From NCBI GenBank assembly GCA_038002745.1, contig JBBODD010000001.1, positions 3,906,001-3,970,000 of the forward strand: a stretch of DNA of 64,000 nucleotides, given 5' to 3'. The stretch is from Bacillus sp. FSL H8-0547. GTDB lineage: Bacteria > Bacillota > Bacilli > Bacillales > Bacillaceae. The position numbers were made by a program, and so were the translations under genes. Positions 1-8,400 of the stretch are shown here, in pieces; within the stretch, counting starts at the first letter, position 1, and every line of letters starts with the position of its first letter. Below the pieces are notes generated by a model. That model ran no database searches. It was not told where the DNA came from and saw nothing but the letters and a program-made list of their open reading frames with translations.

Positions 1-1
1 G

Positions 2-277
2 GATATTGGCAGGCACAATGCCCTTGATAAGCTTTACGGCTATTGCTTAAAAAACGCCATCAGCACAAGAGGGAAAATTCTTGTTTTCAGCGGAAGAATA
101 TCCTCTGAAATTCTTCTCAAAACCGCAAAAATCGGCTGTGAAATCGTGCTTTCAAAATCAGCTCCGACAACGCTTGCACTTAATCTGGCTGAGGAGCTTG
201 GGATTACAGCCGTTGGATTTATCCGGAACTGTTCATTAAATATATATACACATTCCAATAGAATTAAGATTTTATAG
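2..277 (+). CDS. fdhD: FdhD, sulfurtransferase for formate dehydrogenase (C-terminal part)
   Basis: The reading frame is open from the left edge and ends at TAG 275-277, giving about 91 residues of a C-terminus. It contains DIGRHNALDK, FSGRISSEI, SKSAPTTLAL and GFIRN, all typical of the FdhD family. FdhD proteins pass sulfur from a cysteine desulfurase to the molybdenum cofactor of formate dehydrogenase. The catalytic Cys-X-X-Cys loop lies upstream of the window and cannot be checked. The gene ends 15 bases before moaA, and a molybdenum formate dehydrogenase follows at 3.9 kb, so the context agrees with the family assignment. Confidence 0.9.
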   Translation, partial: DIGRHNALDKLYGYCLKNAISTRGKILVFSGRISSEILLKTAKIGCEIVLSKSAPTTLALNLAEELGITAVGFIRNCSLNIYTHSNRIKIL

Positions 278-292
278 AAGGGAGGAAAATTA

Positions 293-1294
293 ATGATCCT
301 GGATTCACTGGACAGGCCGTTAAGAGATTTGCGCATATCTGTTACAGACAGATGCAATTTCCGCTGCAGCTACTGCATGCCAGAACATCTTTTCGGAAAA
401 GATTATCCTTTTTTATCATCTGACCGCATTCTCACATTTGAAGAGATTCATAGACTGGCTGAGATCTTTGCTTCACTCGGCACGCAGAAAATCCGCCTTA
501 CAGGAGGCGAGCCTCTTCTTAGAAGAGAACTTCCGGTACTGATTGCCATGCTTAGAAATGTCGACGGAATAGACGACATCGGACTGACCACAAACGGGTC
601 ATTATTGAAAACGTTTGCCTCGGAGCTTGCTGAAGCAGGATTAAAGAGAGTAACGGTGAGTCTTGATGCGCTGAATCCAGATCTCTTTTTATCCATGAAT
701 GGCAAGAGAGGTGAAGCAGCCCAGGTACTGGGAGGAATTGAGGCAGCGGCAGGAGCCGGCCTTTCTGTGAAAATAAACATGGTTGTCCAAAAAGGTGTAA
801 ATGAGACGGAAATTCTGCCCATGGCTTCTTTTTTTAAAGAAAAAGGACACACGCTGAGGTTCATCGAATATATGGATGTCGGCAATGCAAACGGGTGGGA
901 GCTCTCTCAAGTGGCATCAAAGCAGGAAATACTGCAGGTGATTGAGGATAAATACCCTCTTAAAGCGATACCGCCGGCATATCCGGGCGAGGTTGCCTCA
1001 AGGTATGAATACATGGACGGTTCCGGTGAGATTGGCGTCATTTCATCAGTGACGGATTCTTTTTGTTCCACGTGCTCCAGGGCCAGAATTTCAGCTGAGG
1101 GAACTCTTTACACATGCTTGTTTGCTTCAAAAGGCCATGACTTAAGATCTTTGCTTCGTTCAAATATAGATGACGCAATGCTAAAAGCAGAGATTGCGAA
1201 TGTCTGGAATCTCCGCCATGACCGTTATTCAGATGAACGGATGAATAAAAAAGAAGCGAGACATAAGATTGAAATGTCCCATATAGGAGGGTAG
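293..1294 (+). CDS. moaA: GTP 3',8-cyclase MoaA
   Basis: Radical SAM enzyme of the first step of molybdopterin synthesis, turning GTP into 3',8-cyclo-7,8-dihydro-GTP with MoaC. The protein has 333 residues, the normal length. The radical SAM cluster motif CNFRCSYC is at residues 21-28, the SAM-binding GGEP at 71-74, and the second, substrate-binding 4Fe-4S cluster has Cys258, Cys261 and Cys275. The C-terminal Gly-Gly that the family needs for catalysis is present (HIGG end). ATG at 293 follows a good GGGAGG site. It is the first complete gene of a close-packed moa/moe run; moeA begins two bases after its stop. moaC and moaB are not in the window. Confidence 0.97.
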   Translation: MILDSLDRPLRDLRISVTDRCNFRCSYCMPEHLFGKDYPFLSSDRILTFEEIHRLAEIFASLGTQKIRLTGGEPLLRRELPVLIAMLRNVDGIDDIGLTTNGSLLKTFASELAEAGLKRVTVSLDALNPDLFLSMNGKRGEAAQVLGGIEAAAGAGLSVKINMVVQKGVNETEILPMASFFKEKGHTLRFIEYMDVGNANGWELSQVASKQEILQVIEDKYPLKAIPPAYPGEVASRYEYMDGSGEIGVISSVTDSFCSTCSRARISAEGTLYTCLFASKGHDLRSLLRSNIDDAMLKAEIANVWNLRHDRYSDERMNKKEARHKIEMSHIGG

Positions 1295-1296
1295 CC

Positions 1297-2577
1297 ATGA
1301 TCGAAATAAGAACCCCAATCCCAGTCTCAGAAGCTGTAAGTCTAGTAATGGCTCATGCCGTTCGCGGCGGCGCGGAACATATTCCTCTTGAGGAGTCTTA
1401 CGGCCGATTTCTCGCACAAGATCTCATTGCAGATCATGATGTTCCGCCGTTTGACCGCTCCCCCTATGATGGATATGCTGTCAGATCTGTTGATACAGCA
1501 GGACTCTCAGGAGAAAAGAGAGCAGCCTTTCAAGTTGTTGGAGAAATCGGTGCCGGATCTGTCTTTGAAGGGGAAATCGGATACATGCAGGCAGTAAGAA
1601 TTATGACCGGCGCCAAGCTGCCTGAAGGGGCTGATGCCGTTGTGATGCTCGAGCTGACAAAACCTCTTGATGGGTCAAAAGTGGAATTAAAGAGAGAGAT
1701 GAAGCAGGGCGAAAACATTTCATTCCGGGGAGAAGATACGAGGAGCGGTACAGTCCTTGCTGAAAAGGGCTCTTTCATTACACCGGGACTATCAGCCCTT
1801 CTGGCAGCGTTCGGGTATGCAAAAGTTCCCGCTGCTAAAAAACCGGTTATTGGCGTTCTTACAACAGGGAGCGAGCTTCTGAATCCTGATGAACCCCTAG
1901 AGGACGGAAAAATCCGCAACAGCAATACATATATGCTCCTCTCCCAAATTGAACGGGCAGGAGGAGAACCTCTTTACCTTGGCAAATTCAGCGATGACCT
2001 TGATCAGTGCACAGAGGCCGTTCAGCACGCGCTCTCAAAAGTGGATGTGCTGCTGACGACAGGCGGAGTTTCTGTCGGTGACTATGATTATTTGCCTGAT
2101 ATTTATAGAAGAATTGGCGCATCCGTCCTCTTTAATAAAGTCGCCATGAGACCCGGAAGCGTAACGACAGTGGCTGAACACCGCGGGAAGCTCCTCTTTG
2201 GTCTTTCGGGAAATCCTTCAGCCTGTTTCGTCGGTTTTGAACTGTTTGTCAGGCCCGTGATCAGGTTCTGCTGCTTCAGCAGAAAGCCCCACATCAGAAA
2301 AGAAAAAGCCGTTTTAGGAACGCATTTTGAGAAAGCAAATCCCTTTACAAGATTTGTTCGCGGAACCATCGTTTATGAAGACGGAGTTATAAAAGCCGTG
2401 CCGTCAGGATTCGATAAGTCAAGTGCCGTATCTTCGCTGGCTGATGCGAATGCCCTGATCGTGCTTCCGGGCGGAACAAGAGGATATAAAGCAGGAATGA
2501 TGACGGACATTCTTTTGCTGGACGATCAAAAGGGAAGTGAATGGCCTTGGGTGAACAACGCGCCATCCTGCAGATAA
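1297..2577 (+). CDS. moeA: Molybdopterin molybdenumtransferase MoeA
   Basis: Inserts molybdate into adenylated molybdopterin to make active Mo cofactor. The 426-residue protein has the MoeA N-terminal region (VPPFDRSPYDGYAVR near residues 48-62), the MoCF-binding fold with TTGGVSVGDYDYLPD, and the LSGNPSA motif that contacts the pterin. ATG 1297 is preceded by AGGAGGG. The last 36 bases overlap mobB in another frame, which suggests coupled translation. The C-terminal tail is slightly extended and reads through the mobB start; I see no sign of a frameshift. Confidence 0.96.
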   Translation: MIEIRTPIPVSEAVSLVMAHAVRGGAEHIPLEESYGRFLAQDLIADHDVPPFDRSPYDGYAVRSVDTAGLSGEKRAAFQVVGEIGAGSVFEGEIGYMQAVRIMTGAKLPEGADAVVMLELTKPLDGSKVELKREMKQGENISFRGEDTRSGTVLAEKGSFITPGLSALLAAFGYAKVPAAKKPVIGVLTTGSELLNPDEPLEDGKIRNSNTYMLLSQIERAGGEPLYLGKFSDDLDQCTEAVQHALSKVDVLLTTGGVSVGDYDYLPDIYRRIGASVLFNKVAMRPGSVTTVAEHRGKLLFGLSGNPSACFVGFELFVRPVIRFCCFSRKPHIRKEKAVLGTHFEKANPFTRFVRGTIVYEDGVIKAVPSGFDKSSAVSSLADANALIVLPGGTRGYKAGMMTDILLLDDQKGSEWPWVNNAPSCR

Positions 2578-3077
2578 CAGGCTTTCAGAATTCAGGAAAG
2601 ACCGCCGTGATGGAACAGCTGATCAAAAAGGCACACAATGAAGGCTATAAGGCTGGGACAATCAAACATCATGGCCACGGCGGAACTCCTGATCAGATCG
2701 TGAAAGAAAAGGACAGCGGGAAGCATTTAATGGCCGGCTCAAAGCTTGCAGGAGTTGAAGGAGGCGGCGTTCTTCAGCTGTCGCTTGGATCTGGATCATG
2801 GACGCTTGAAGAACTGCTGAAGATCTACAGCATGCTTGATTTGGATCTCATTTTAATTGAAGGCTATAAACATGAACTGTATCCAAAAGCAGTGTGCATA
2901 CGAAACGAACAGGACCTGAGTCTCCTTGAACTAAATGGAATTGTTTGTGTCATTGCGGATAAGAAGGAAATGGTTCATACAAGTGTGCCTGTTTTCAGTT
3001 TTCATGATGAGGAGCATCTCTATTTGGATTTTTTAATGAAGGTTGTGAAAAAACAGTATGAATCAAAGTCTATTTGA
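2541..3077 (+). CDS. mobB: Molybdopterin-guanine dinucleotide biosynthesis protein MobB
   Basis: Small GTP-binding adapter of 178 residues, thought to help MobA-dependent formation of the guanine dinucleotide form of the Mo cofactor used by formate dehydrogenases. The P-loop GFQNSGKT is at residues 14-21, and ILIEGYK, typical of MobB, lies in the middle of the protein. The start ATG lies inside moeA with AGGGA just upstream. The C-terminus overlaps moaE by 20 bases. No mobA is visible in this window. Confidence 0.94.
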   Translation: MALGEQRAILQITGFQNSGKTAVMEQLIKKAHNEGYKAGTIKHHGHGGTPDQIVKEKDSGKHLMAGSKLAGVEGGGVLQLSLGSGSWTLEELLKIYSMLDLDLILIEGYKHELYPKAVCIRNEQDLSLLELNGIVCVIADKKEMVHTSVPVFSFHDEEHLYLDFLMKVVKKQYESKSI

Positions 3078-3528
3078 ACTAACAGAAAAGCCGATATCAG
3101 CAGAAGAAACGGCAAACAAAGTAGCAAACCGAAATGCCGGTGCCATTACCCTATTTATCGGAACGGTTCGCGAAATGACAAATGGAAAGAGAACGCTGTT
3201 TCTGGAATACCAGGCATATAAGCCGATGGCAGAAAAAATGCTCATGCAAATCGGAAAAGAAATAAGTGAAAAATGGCCGGGGACAGCAGCAGCCATTACA
3301 CACAGAACCGGCAGGCTCGAGATTTCAGAAGCGGCTGTCGTCATTGCCGTTTCATCCCCTCACCGAAAGGCCGCCTATGAAGCCAATGAATATGCGATTG
3401 AGCGGATAAAAGAAATCGTCCCTATTTGGAAAAAAGAGCATTGGGATGACGGTACGGAATGGATCGGGAACCAGCTTGAGACTGTTTCCTACCCGGAAGG
3501 CAAAACGGGGAAAGGAGAGCTTGCATGA
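3058..3528 (+). CDS. moaE: Molybdopterin synthase catalytic subunit MoaE
   Basis: Large subunit of molybdopterin synthase; it receives sulfur from the MoaD C-terminus and forms the dithiolene of molybdopterin. 156 residues, normal length. The family motifs LFIGTVRE, FLEYQAY, HRTGRLEISEAAV and PIWKKEHW (the last with the catalytic lysine region) are all seen. It starts within the end of mobB and its TGA overlaps the ATG of moaD, so the two synthase subunits are translationally coupled. Confidence 0.97.
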   Translation: MNQSLFELTEKPISAEETANKVANRNAGAITLFIGTVREMTNGKRTLFLEYQAYKPMAEKMLMQIGKEISEKWPGTAAAITHRTGRLEISEAAVVIAVSSPHRKAAYEANEYAIERIKEIVPIWKKEHWDDGTEWIGNQLETVSYPEGKTGKGELA

Positions 3529-3758
3529 TTACCATTCTTTTTTTCGCCCATCTTGGGGACCAGGCCGGAGAAAGCAGCGTTCAAATGCAGGCTGCCGGCA
3601 TGACTGCAGGTGAAATGAAAGAGGTTCTCTCTGAAACATACAGGCTTAAGGGCATTCATACGGCGATGATTGCAGTGAATGAAGAATTTGCAGATGACAG
3701 CACCGTGCTGCATGATGGAGATACGATCGCCTTTATACCGCCTGTGAGCGGCGGGTAA
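3525..3758 (+). CDS. moaD: Molybdopterin synthase sulfur carrier subunit MoaD
   Basis: Ubiquitin-like sulfur carrier of 77 residues ending in Gly-Gly (PPVSGG), the tail that is adenylated and thiocarboxylated. ATG overlaps the moaE stop by four bases (ATGA). The gene closes the Mo-cofactor run: an intrinsic terminator starts at its stop codon. The E1 enzyme that would activate it (MoeB type) is not adjacent. Confidence 0.95.
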   Translation: MITILFFAHLGDQAGESSVQMQAAGMTAGEMKEVLSETYRLKGIHTAMIAVNEEFADDSTVLHDGDTIAFIPPVSGG

Positions 3759-3784
3759 ACCCGGGAACATGCCCGGGTTTCGTT
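3757..3784 (+). terminator. Intrinsic terminator after moaD
   Basis: Perfect inverted repeat AAACCCGGG / CCCGGGTTT with a short loop followed by T-rich sequence. It starts at the moaD stop codon and separates the moa genes from the formate dehydrogenase unit. Confidence 0.85.
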
Positions 3785-3795
3785 TACTTTTATTC

Positions 3796-3809
3796 AGTAA
3801 GCGCTTTCA
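3796..3809. promoter_or_regulatory. Possible CcpA (cre) site upstream of formate dehydrogenase
   Basis: AGTAAGCGCTTTCA (reverse TGAAAGCGCTTACT) resembles the catabolite responsive element TGNAANCGNTNNCA except at one end. It lies 78 bases before the dehydrogenase start, where a repressor site would make sense. This is inference from a single short match. Confidence 0.35.
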
Positions 3810-3886
3810 GATAATTGCCGAAAAGGAATTCAAACGATGGAAAAAGAAATACAGAGAGAGAGGTTTCTTAGAAAGGAGAGGTTCTT

Positions 3887-6853
3887 TTGTCTGAAAAACA
3901 GTTTATTCAAGTGAATAAGCGGAAGGTTTATGCTGATGAAAACCAATCAGCACTTCAGCTGTTAAAAAGTCAGGGGACAGACGTTCCTTCCGTTTGCTAC
4001 CACGAGAGTCTTGGGCCGATTGAGACGTGCGACACATGCCTTATTAAAGTGAACGGTGAATTTAGAAGAGCCTGTTCAACTGAGATACATCCAGGAGATG
4101 TATTGGACACAGAATCTCCCGAGGTGAAAGAAGCACAGCTCATCGCAATGGACAGAATTCTGCACAATCATGAACTGTACTGTACGGTTTGCGACTACAA
4201 CAACGGAGGATGCGATATACATAATACGGTAAAAGCGATGAAAATCAATCATCAGAGCATTCCTTTTACTCAGAAACCTTACAAAGAAGATATGTCCAAT
4301 CCATTTTACAGATATGATCCTGATCAGTGCATTCTGTGTGGAAGATGTGTGGAAGCGTGCCAGAACGTTCAAGTAACAGAAACGCTTTCCATTGACTGGG
4401 AGCGAGAGAAGCCCCGTGTCATTTGGGACAACGATGTTCCCATTAATGAATCTTCATGCGTCTCCTGCGGCCACTGCTCAACTGTGTGTCCGTGCAATGC
4501 CATGATGGAAAAAGGCATGCTGGGGGAAGCTGGTTATCTGACTGGTATCAGCAAACAGACTCTCCGTCCCATGATTGAACTGACGAAAAATGTGGAAACC
4601 GGCTACGGCTCTATTCTCGCCATTTCGGATATGGAATCTGCGATGAGGGATGAGAACATCAAGAAAACAAAAACGGTTTGCACCTATTGCGGAGTCGGAT
4701 GCAGCTTTGACATTTGGACAAAAGACCGCAAGATCCTTAAAGTGGAACCCCATCCGGATGCTCCTTCAAACGGAATCTCCACATGCATCAAAGGAAAGTT
4801 CGGCTGGGATTTTGTAAACAGTGAAGAACGGCTGACAAAACCCTTGATTCGAGAAGGAAACCACTTCAGAGAAGCAGAATGGGATGAAGCTCTGTCCCTG
4901 ATTGCAAAAAAATTCACTGAAATTAAAAGTGAGTACGGTCCGGATGCTCTGAGCTTCATCAGCTCTTCCAAATGTACGAATGAAGAATCGTATCTGATGC
5001 AAAAGCTTGCAAGAGCTGTAATCGGGACGAATAACATTGATAACTGTTCCAGGTACTGTCAGACTCCGGCCACAATGGGACTTTTCCGCACAGTCGGGTA
5101 CGGCGGCGACTCTGGAACAATCAAAGACATTGAAGGGGCAGAACTGGTCCTGATCATCGGCTCGAACACTTCTGAATCGCATCCTGTATTATCAACCAGG
5201 GTTAAGCGGGCCAACAAGATGAACAGTCAAAAGCTGATCGTGGCGGATCTCAGAAAGCATGAAATGGCAGAGCGGTCTGATCTGTTTATCCAGCCTGCTT
5301 CCGGAACGGATCTTGTGTGGCTTTCAGCTGTAACAAATTACATGATTGAACAGGGATGGGAAGACCGCCAGTTTCTTAAAAATAGAGTCAATGGATTTGA
5401 AGACTACCTCTCAAGTATCAAGAAATTCACGCTTGATGAAGCAGAAAAGCTTTCAGGAATTTCGAAAGAGCAGATGATTCGAATCGCAAAAATGATTCAC
5501 GAAGCGGAAAGCACGGTTGTCCTGTGGGCCATGGGCGTGACGCAGCACTCAGGCGGAAGTGATACAAGCACGGCCATTTCAAATCTGCTTCTTGTAACGG
5601 GCAACTATGGCAGACCTCATACCGGCGCGTATCCGCTGAGAGGCCATAACAATGTCCAGGGGGCAAGCGACTTCGGCAGCATGCCTGACCGGCTGCCGTC
5701 CTACGAAAAAATAACGGACGATACTGTCAGAGAAAAGTACGAGAGAGCCTGGAGAGTGAAACTTCCTGCCGAGCCAGGCCTCAACAATCATGAAATGGTT
5801 GCCGGCATTCATCACGGCAGTGTAAAAGCGATGTATTTAAAAGGGGAAGAAATGGGTGTAGTGGACTCTAATATGAACTATGTTCATGCTGCTTATGAAA
5901 AGCTCGACTTTTTTGTTGTGCAGGATTTATTTCTTTCAAAAACGGCTGAATTTGCAGATGTTGTCCTGCCGGCAAGTCCAAGTCTTGAAAAAGAAGGGAC
6001 CTTCACAAACACAGAAAGGAGAGTTCAAAGACTCTACGAAGTGCTGGAACCTCTCGGAGATTCTAAACCTGACTGGAAGATCATTATGGATGTTGCCAAT
6101 CAGCTTGGCGCAGGCTGGACCTATGATCACCCTTCAGACATTATGGCAGAAGCAGCACAGCTTGCTCCTCTTTTTGCAGGAGTCACTTACGAACGTCTTG
6201 AAGGCTACAGCAGTCTTGTCTGGCCGGTAAAGCCGGACGGTACAGATACACCCGTCCTCTTTTTGGATGAGTTTCCTTTTCCGGACGGCAAGGCGCGCCT
6301 TCATCCGGTGGAATGGACAAGACCGGTTGAATTTGACGAAGAATTTGACATCCATGTAAACAACGGCCGTCTGCTGGAACATTTCCATGAAGGCAATATG
6401 ACATACAAATCCGAAGGGATTACATCTAAAACACCGCGGACCTTCCTTGAAGTTTCACCAGAGCTCGCTTTGGAGCGGGGAATAAAAGACGGCTCTCTTG
6501 TAAGACTCATTTCACCGTATGGAAAGGTGAAAGTGCAGTGCATCGTAACAGAAAGGGTGAAGGGGAAAGAAGTTTACTTGCCGATGAATGACTCCGGGGA
6601 GGCGGCGATCAATCTGATTACAAGCAGCTATGCCGATAAAGATACAGATACCCCTGCCTATAAAGAAGTGAAGGCCAAGCTTGAAGTTCTTGAGACAGAA
6701 GGAGTGAATCCTCTGCCGCGGACAAACTTCCGTTTTGGCCATCCAAATCCGCAAAGAGGCGTTGAAGTTGAACGAAAGTGGAAACGAAAAGATTACGTGT
6801 TTCCGGGAGACCTTGTTCAAAAGGAGGGGAAAAGCAGTGGCAAAAGCGACTAA
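3887..6853 (+). CDS. Formate dehydrogenase alpha subunit (FdhF/YjgC type)
   Basis: Cytoplasmic molybdenum formate dehydrogenase of 988 residues, oxidising formate to CO2. In order: [2Fe-2S] domain (Cys37, 48, 51, 63); His/Cys-ligated 4Fe-4S (His95, Cys99, 102, 109); two 4Fe-4S ferredoxin clusters (Cys148-158 and Cys191-201); then the molybdopterin oxidoreductase domain with its own cluster (Cys265, 268, 272, 300). The Mo-ligating residue is Cys391 in NCSRYCQTP, so it is not a selenoprotein; the residue after it is Gln392 where many formate dehydrogenases have His. TTG start at 3887, supported by GAAAGGAGAG seven bases upstream. It overlaps the DUF1641 gene by 17 bases, the YjgC-YjgD arrangement of Bacillus. 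The electron acceptor subunit is not encoded nearby. Confidence 0.93.
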   Translation: MSEKQFIQVNKRKVYADENQSALQLLKSQGTDVPSVCYHESLGPIETCDTCLIKVNGEFRRACSTEIHPGDVLDTESPEVKEAQLIAMDRILHNHELYCTVCDYNNGGCDIHNTVKAMKINHQSIPFTQKPYKEDMSNPFYRYDPDQCILCGRCVEACQNVQVTETLSIDWEREKPRVIWDNDVPINESSCVSCGHCSTVCPCNAMMEKGMLGEAGYLTGISKQTLRPMIELTKNVETGYGSILAISDMESAMRDENIKKTKTVCTYCGVGCSFDIWTKDRKILKVEPHPDAPSNGISTCIKGKFGWDFVNSEERLTKPLIREGNHFREAEWDEALSLIAKKFTEIKSEYGPDALSFISSSKCTNEESYLMQKLARAVIGTNNIDNCSRYCQTPATMGLFRTVGYGGDSGTIKDIEGAELVLIIGSNTSESHPVLSTRVKRANKMNSQKLIVADLRKHEMAERSDLFIQPASGTDLVWLSAVTNYMIEQGWEDRQFLKNRVNGFEDYLSSIKKFTLDEAEKLSGISKEQMIRIAKMIHEAESTVVLWAMGVTQHSGGSDTSTAISNLLLVTGNYGRPHTGAYPLRGHNNVQGASDFGSMPDRLPSYEKITDDTVREKYERAWRVKLPAEPGLNNHEMVAGIHHGSVKAMYLKGEEMGVVDSNMNYVHAAYEKLDFFVVQDLFLSKTAEFADVVLPASPSLEKEGTFTNTERRVQRLYEVLEPLGDSKPDWKIIMDVANQLGAGWTYDHPSDIMAEAAQLAPLFAGVTYERLEGYSSLVWPVKPDGTDTPVLFLDEFPFPDGKARLHPVEWTRPVEFDEEFDIHVNNGRLLEHFHEGNMTYKSEGITSKTPRTFLEVSPELALERGIKDGSLVRLISPYGKVKVQCIVTERVKGKEVYLPMNDSGEAAINLITSSYADKDTDTPAYKEVKAKLEVLETEGVNPLPRTNFRFGHPNPQRGVEVERKWKRKDYVFPGDLVQKEGKSSGKSD

Positions 6854-7376
6854 GACCATTGTCCGGCAGGAAATATCGGACGAAGAAAAAAGAAGCCGGG
6901 AGTTAAGAGAAATTGAAGATGCCTTGATCACTCATAAAGAAGTGATCAAGGACACACTTGAAGTCCTTGATCATATGCAGGATAAGGGCATTCTCTCGCT
7001 CATGAAAGGACTTTTTGGCCAGGGGGACAAAGTCCTGGACATACTTGTGAAAACCGCTGACAACAAAGAAACGGCAAATACCATAAAAAATCTGCTTCTG
7101 ATGACTGGTGTTTTGGGCATGATTAACGTCAAACAGCTTGAGCCGTTCTTAATGAAAGTGAACGCCGGAATTGCAAGAGTGGCTGAAAACAAAGAAACGA
7201 ACGAAAAAACGGGCTATTTCGATCTCGCGAAATCTCTCAAAGACCCTGAAGTGAACCGGGCAGTTACCCTGCTCCTTACCTTTTTAAAGGGAATGGGGGA
7301 AGAAACGCAGCATGTAGAGAAAGGGACCAGGAGCAAAGAGGATCAGGCACGGTATAAAGATCAGACATTGGAATAA
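6837..7376 (+). CDS. DUF1641 protein (YjgD-like), formate dehydrogenase partner
   Basis: 179-residue protein of the DUF1641 family, with the conserved segment KETANTIKNLLLMTGVLGMI. Genes of this family regularly follow formate dehydrogenase genes in Bacillus; their role is not established, perhaps assembly or electron transfer. I chose GTG at 6837 because AAGGAGGGG lies seven bases upstream and the start overlaps the dehydrogenase end; earlier in-frame codons have no such site. The middle is helical and the C-terminus strongly charged. Confidence 0.85.
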   Translation: MAKATKTIVRQEISDEEKRSRELREIEDALITHKEVIKDTLEVLDHMQDKGILSLMKGLFGQGDKVLDILVKTADNKETANTIKNLLLMTGVLGMINVKQLEPFLMKVNAGIARVAENKETNEKTGYFDLAKSLKDPEVNRAVTLLLTFLKGMGEETQHVEKGTRSKEDQARYKDQTLE

Positions 7377-7385
7377 AGGTTTTTG

Positions 7386-7413
7386 AGACAGGAGGGTTTT
7401 TCCTGTCTTTTTT
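7386..7413 (+). terminator. Intrinsic terminator after the formate dehydrogenase unit
   Basis: GACAGGA / TCCTGTC hairpin followed by six T, ten bases after the DUF1641 stop. Confidence 0.8.
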
Positions 7414-7549
7414 GATTAAGAAAGCCGGCTCTGGGCATTCTAACAAAGATATAATGCCACATTCTTCACAGGAAATTTTTCTTATTAATAAGGATATTTT
7501 TGGATGAAAATGGTATAATTTACACAAAAAGGCAGGAGTGGTCATCCAT

Positions 7550-7696
7550 ATGGATCAAAAACCAATGCATTACGATGGAAGCATTCAGGCAGAAAATGAA
7601 AATGGAGCTGCAGGTGCTGCAGAAGATCTGCAAATTACCGATGAAATGAGAAAAAATCTTGGATTTAATCCATACTTTATTGAAAAAAATGAATAG
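7550..7696 (+). CDS. Small acidic protein, unknown function (48 aa)
   Basis: I do not recognise this gene. ATG 7550 has GGCAGGAG upstream and the frame ends at TAG 7694. The 48-residue product is hydrophilic, rich in Glu, Asn and Ala, without Cys or membrane segment, and ends GFNPYFIEKNE. An extended -10 TGGTATAAT lies at 7511-7519, and an intrinsic terminator follows directly, so it looks like a complete single-gene transcription unit. The sequence style resembles small sporulation-associated proteins of Bacillus, but that is a guess. Confidence 0.6.
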   Translation: MDQKPMHYDGSIQAENENGAAGAAEDLQITDEMRKNLGFNPYFIEKNE

Positions 7697-7701
7697 ACAG
7701 C

Positions 7702-7736
7702 AAGGACTTGATCATTCAATCAAGTCCTTTTCTTTT
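7702..7736 (+). terminator. Intrinsic terminator after the 48-aa gene
   Basis: AAGGACTTGAT / ATCAAGTCCTT hairpin with a CATTCA loop and a following T-rich run. Confidence 0.85.
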
Positions 7737-7744
7737 AAAAACCC

Positions 7745-7773
7745 TTACTAATTGAACCATGTTCTAAATAATA
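7745..7773 (+). other. Replication terminator (Ter) site 1, RTP-type
   Basis: ACTAA at 7747 followed by the core CCATGTTCTAAATAATA at 7757-7773. The B. subtilis Ter consensus as I remember it is KMACTAANWNNWCTATGTACYAAATNTTC; this site keeps ACTAA, ATGT and YAAAT at the right spacing. It lies 260 bases upstream of rtp, as Ter sites do in B. subtilis. The strong-binding half is on the right, so by the known polarity it should stop forks moving leftward. Confidence 0.75.
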
Positions 7774-7840
7774 AATAAAGGTTTAAATAAAAGAACTAAA
7801 AGGACAAAATAGCTATCAGCAAAAGAACACCGGGAGAAAC

Positions 7841-7869
7841 ATTCTTCTTAAACTATGTTCCAAATAATC
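7841..7869 (+). other. Replication terminator (Ter) site 2, RTP-type
   Basis: Core CTATGTTCCAAATAATC at 7853-7869 in the same orientation as site 1, 96 bases downstream. It matches the consensus core at 14 of 17 positions, and the differences (TTC for TAC, AAT for NTT) are shared with the other sites in this window, suggesting a lineage-specific consensus. The upstream half (7841-7852) matches ACTAA poorly. Predicted to stop leftward forks. Confidence 0.7.
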
Positions 7870-7991
7870 AATGATAAATATAAACACGTGCCCAAATTTC
7901 AGTATAGCCTTCATTTTAATCTCGCCCAAGTATTTAAAAGGGTCAAAAGTCTTATTTTCCCTTAAGATGCAGGAATTTCTTATAAAACATT

Positions 7992-8020
7992 GAATAGTTA
8001 GAACATGTAAAACAAAAAGG
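7992..8020 (-). other. Weak opposed Ter-like site 3 at the rtp ribosome site
   Basis: On the minus strand the core reads ACATGTTCTAACTATTC (8008 down to 7992), 13 of 17 to the consensus, but the second half-site is not recognisable. It touches the rtp Shine-Dalgarno sequence, so binding here could equally serve autorepression of rtp, which is known in B. subtilis. If functional as Ter it would stop rightward forks. Confidence 0.4.
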
Positions 8021-8031
8021 AGATGTCTTCA

Positions 8032-8400
8032 ATGGGCGAGAAGAGAAGTGCCAGCGGGTTTTTGCTGAAGCAAAGAGCCTTTTTAAAGCTTTATATGATT
8101 CGAATGACAGAGCAGGACAGACTCTACGGCCTGAAGCTTCTTGATGTTCTGCGCGATGAGTTCAGAATTTACGGATACAGGCCAAATCATTCAGAGGTTT
8201 ACAAGTCCCTGCACGAACTGATCGAGGACGGCATTCTTAAACAGGTCAAGCGGAAAAAAGAGGGGATGAAGCTTCAGGAGGTTGTGTATTATCAATTCGA
8301 GGATTACGAAAAAGCAAAGCTATATAAAAAGCAGCTGAAAACAGAGCTTGACAGATGCCAAAAACTGCTCGGAAAAGCGCTTCAGGATAATTACACATAA
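8032..8400 (+). CDS. rtp: Replication termination protein RTP
   Basis: 122 residues, the exact length of B. subtilis RTP, and nearly collinear with it: FLLKQRAFLKLYM, RLYGLKLLDVLR, NHSEVYKSLHEL, DGILKQ, KLQEVVYYQF and YKKQLKTELDRCQKLL are all family blocks. RTP is a winged-helix dimer; two dimers bind a Ter site and stop the replicative helicase from one side. I start at ATG 8032, nine bases after AGGAG; the ATG at 8023 is directly against that site and unlikely. Three Ter-like sites lie within 290 bases upstream and a terminator follows. The gene places the window at the chromosome terminus. Confidence 0.97.
   Translation: MGEKRSASGFLLKQRAFLKLYMIRMTEQDRLYGLKLLDVLRDEFRIYGYRPNHSEVYKSLHELIEDGILKQVKRKKEGMKLQEVVYYQFEDYEKAKLYKKQLKTELDRCQKLLGKALQDNYT

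Noticed and set aside
5054-5070. Selenocysteine formate dehydrogenase
   Set aside because: The Mo-ligating position is a normal Cys codon; no in-frame TGA or SECIS-like structure was seen there.
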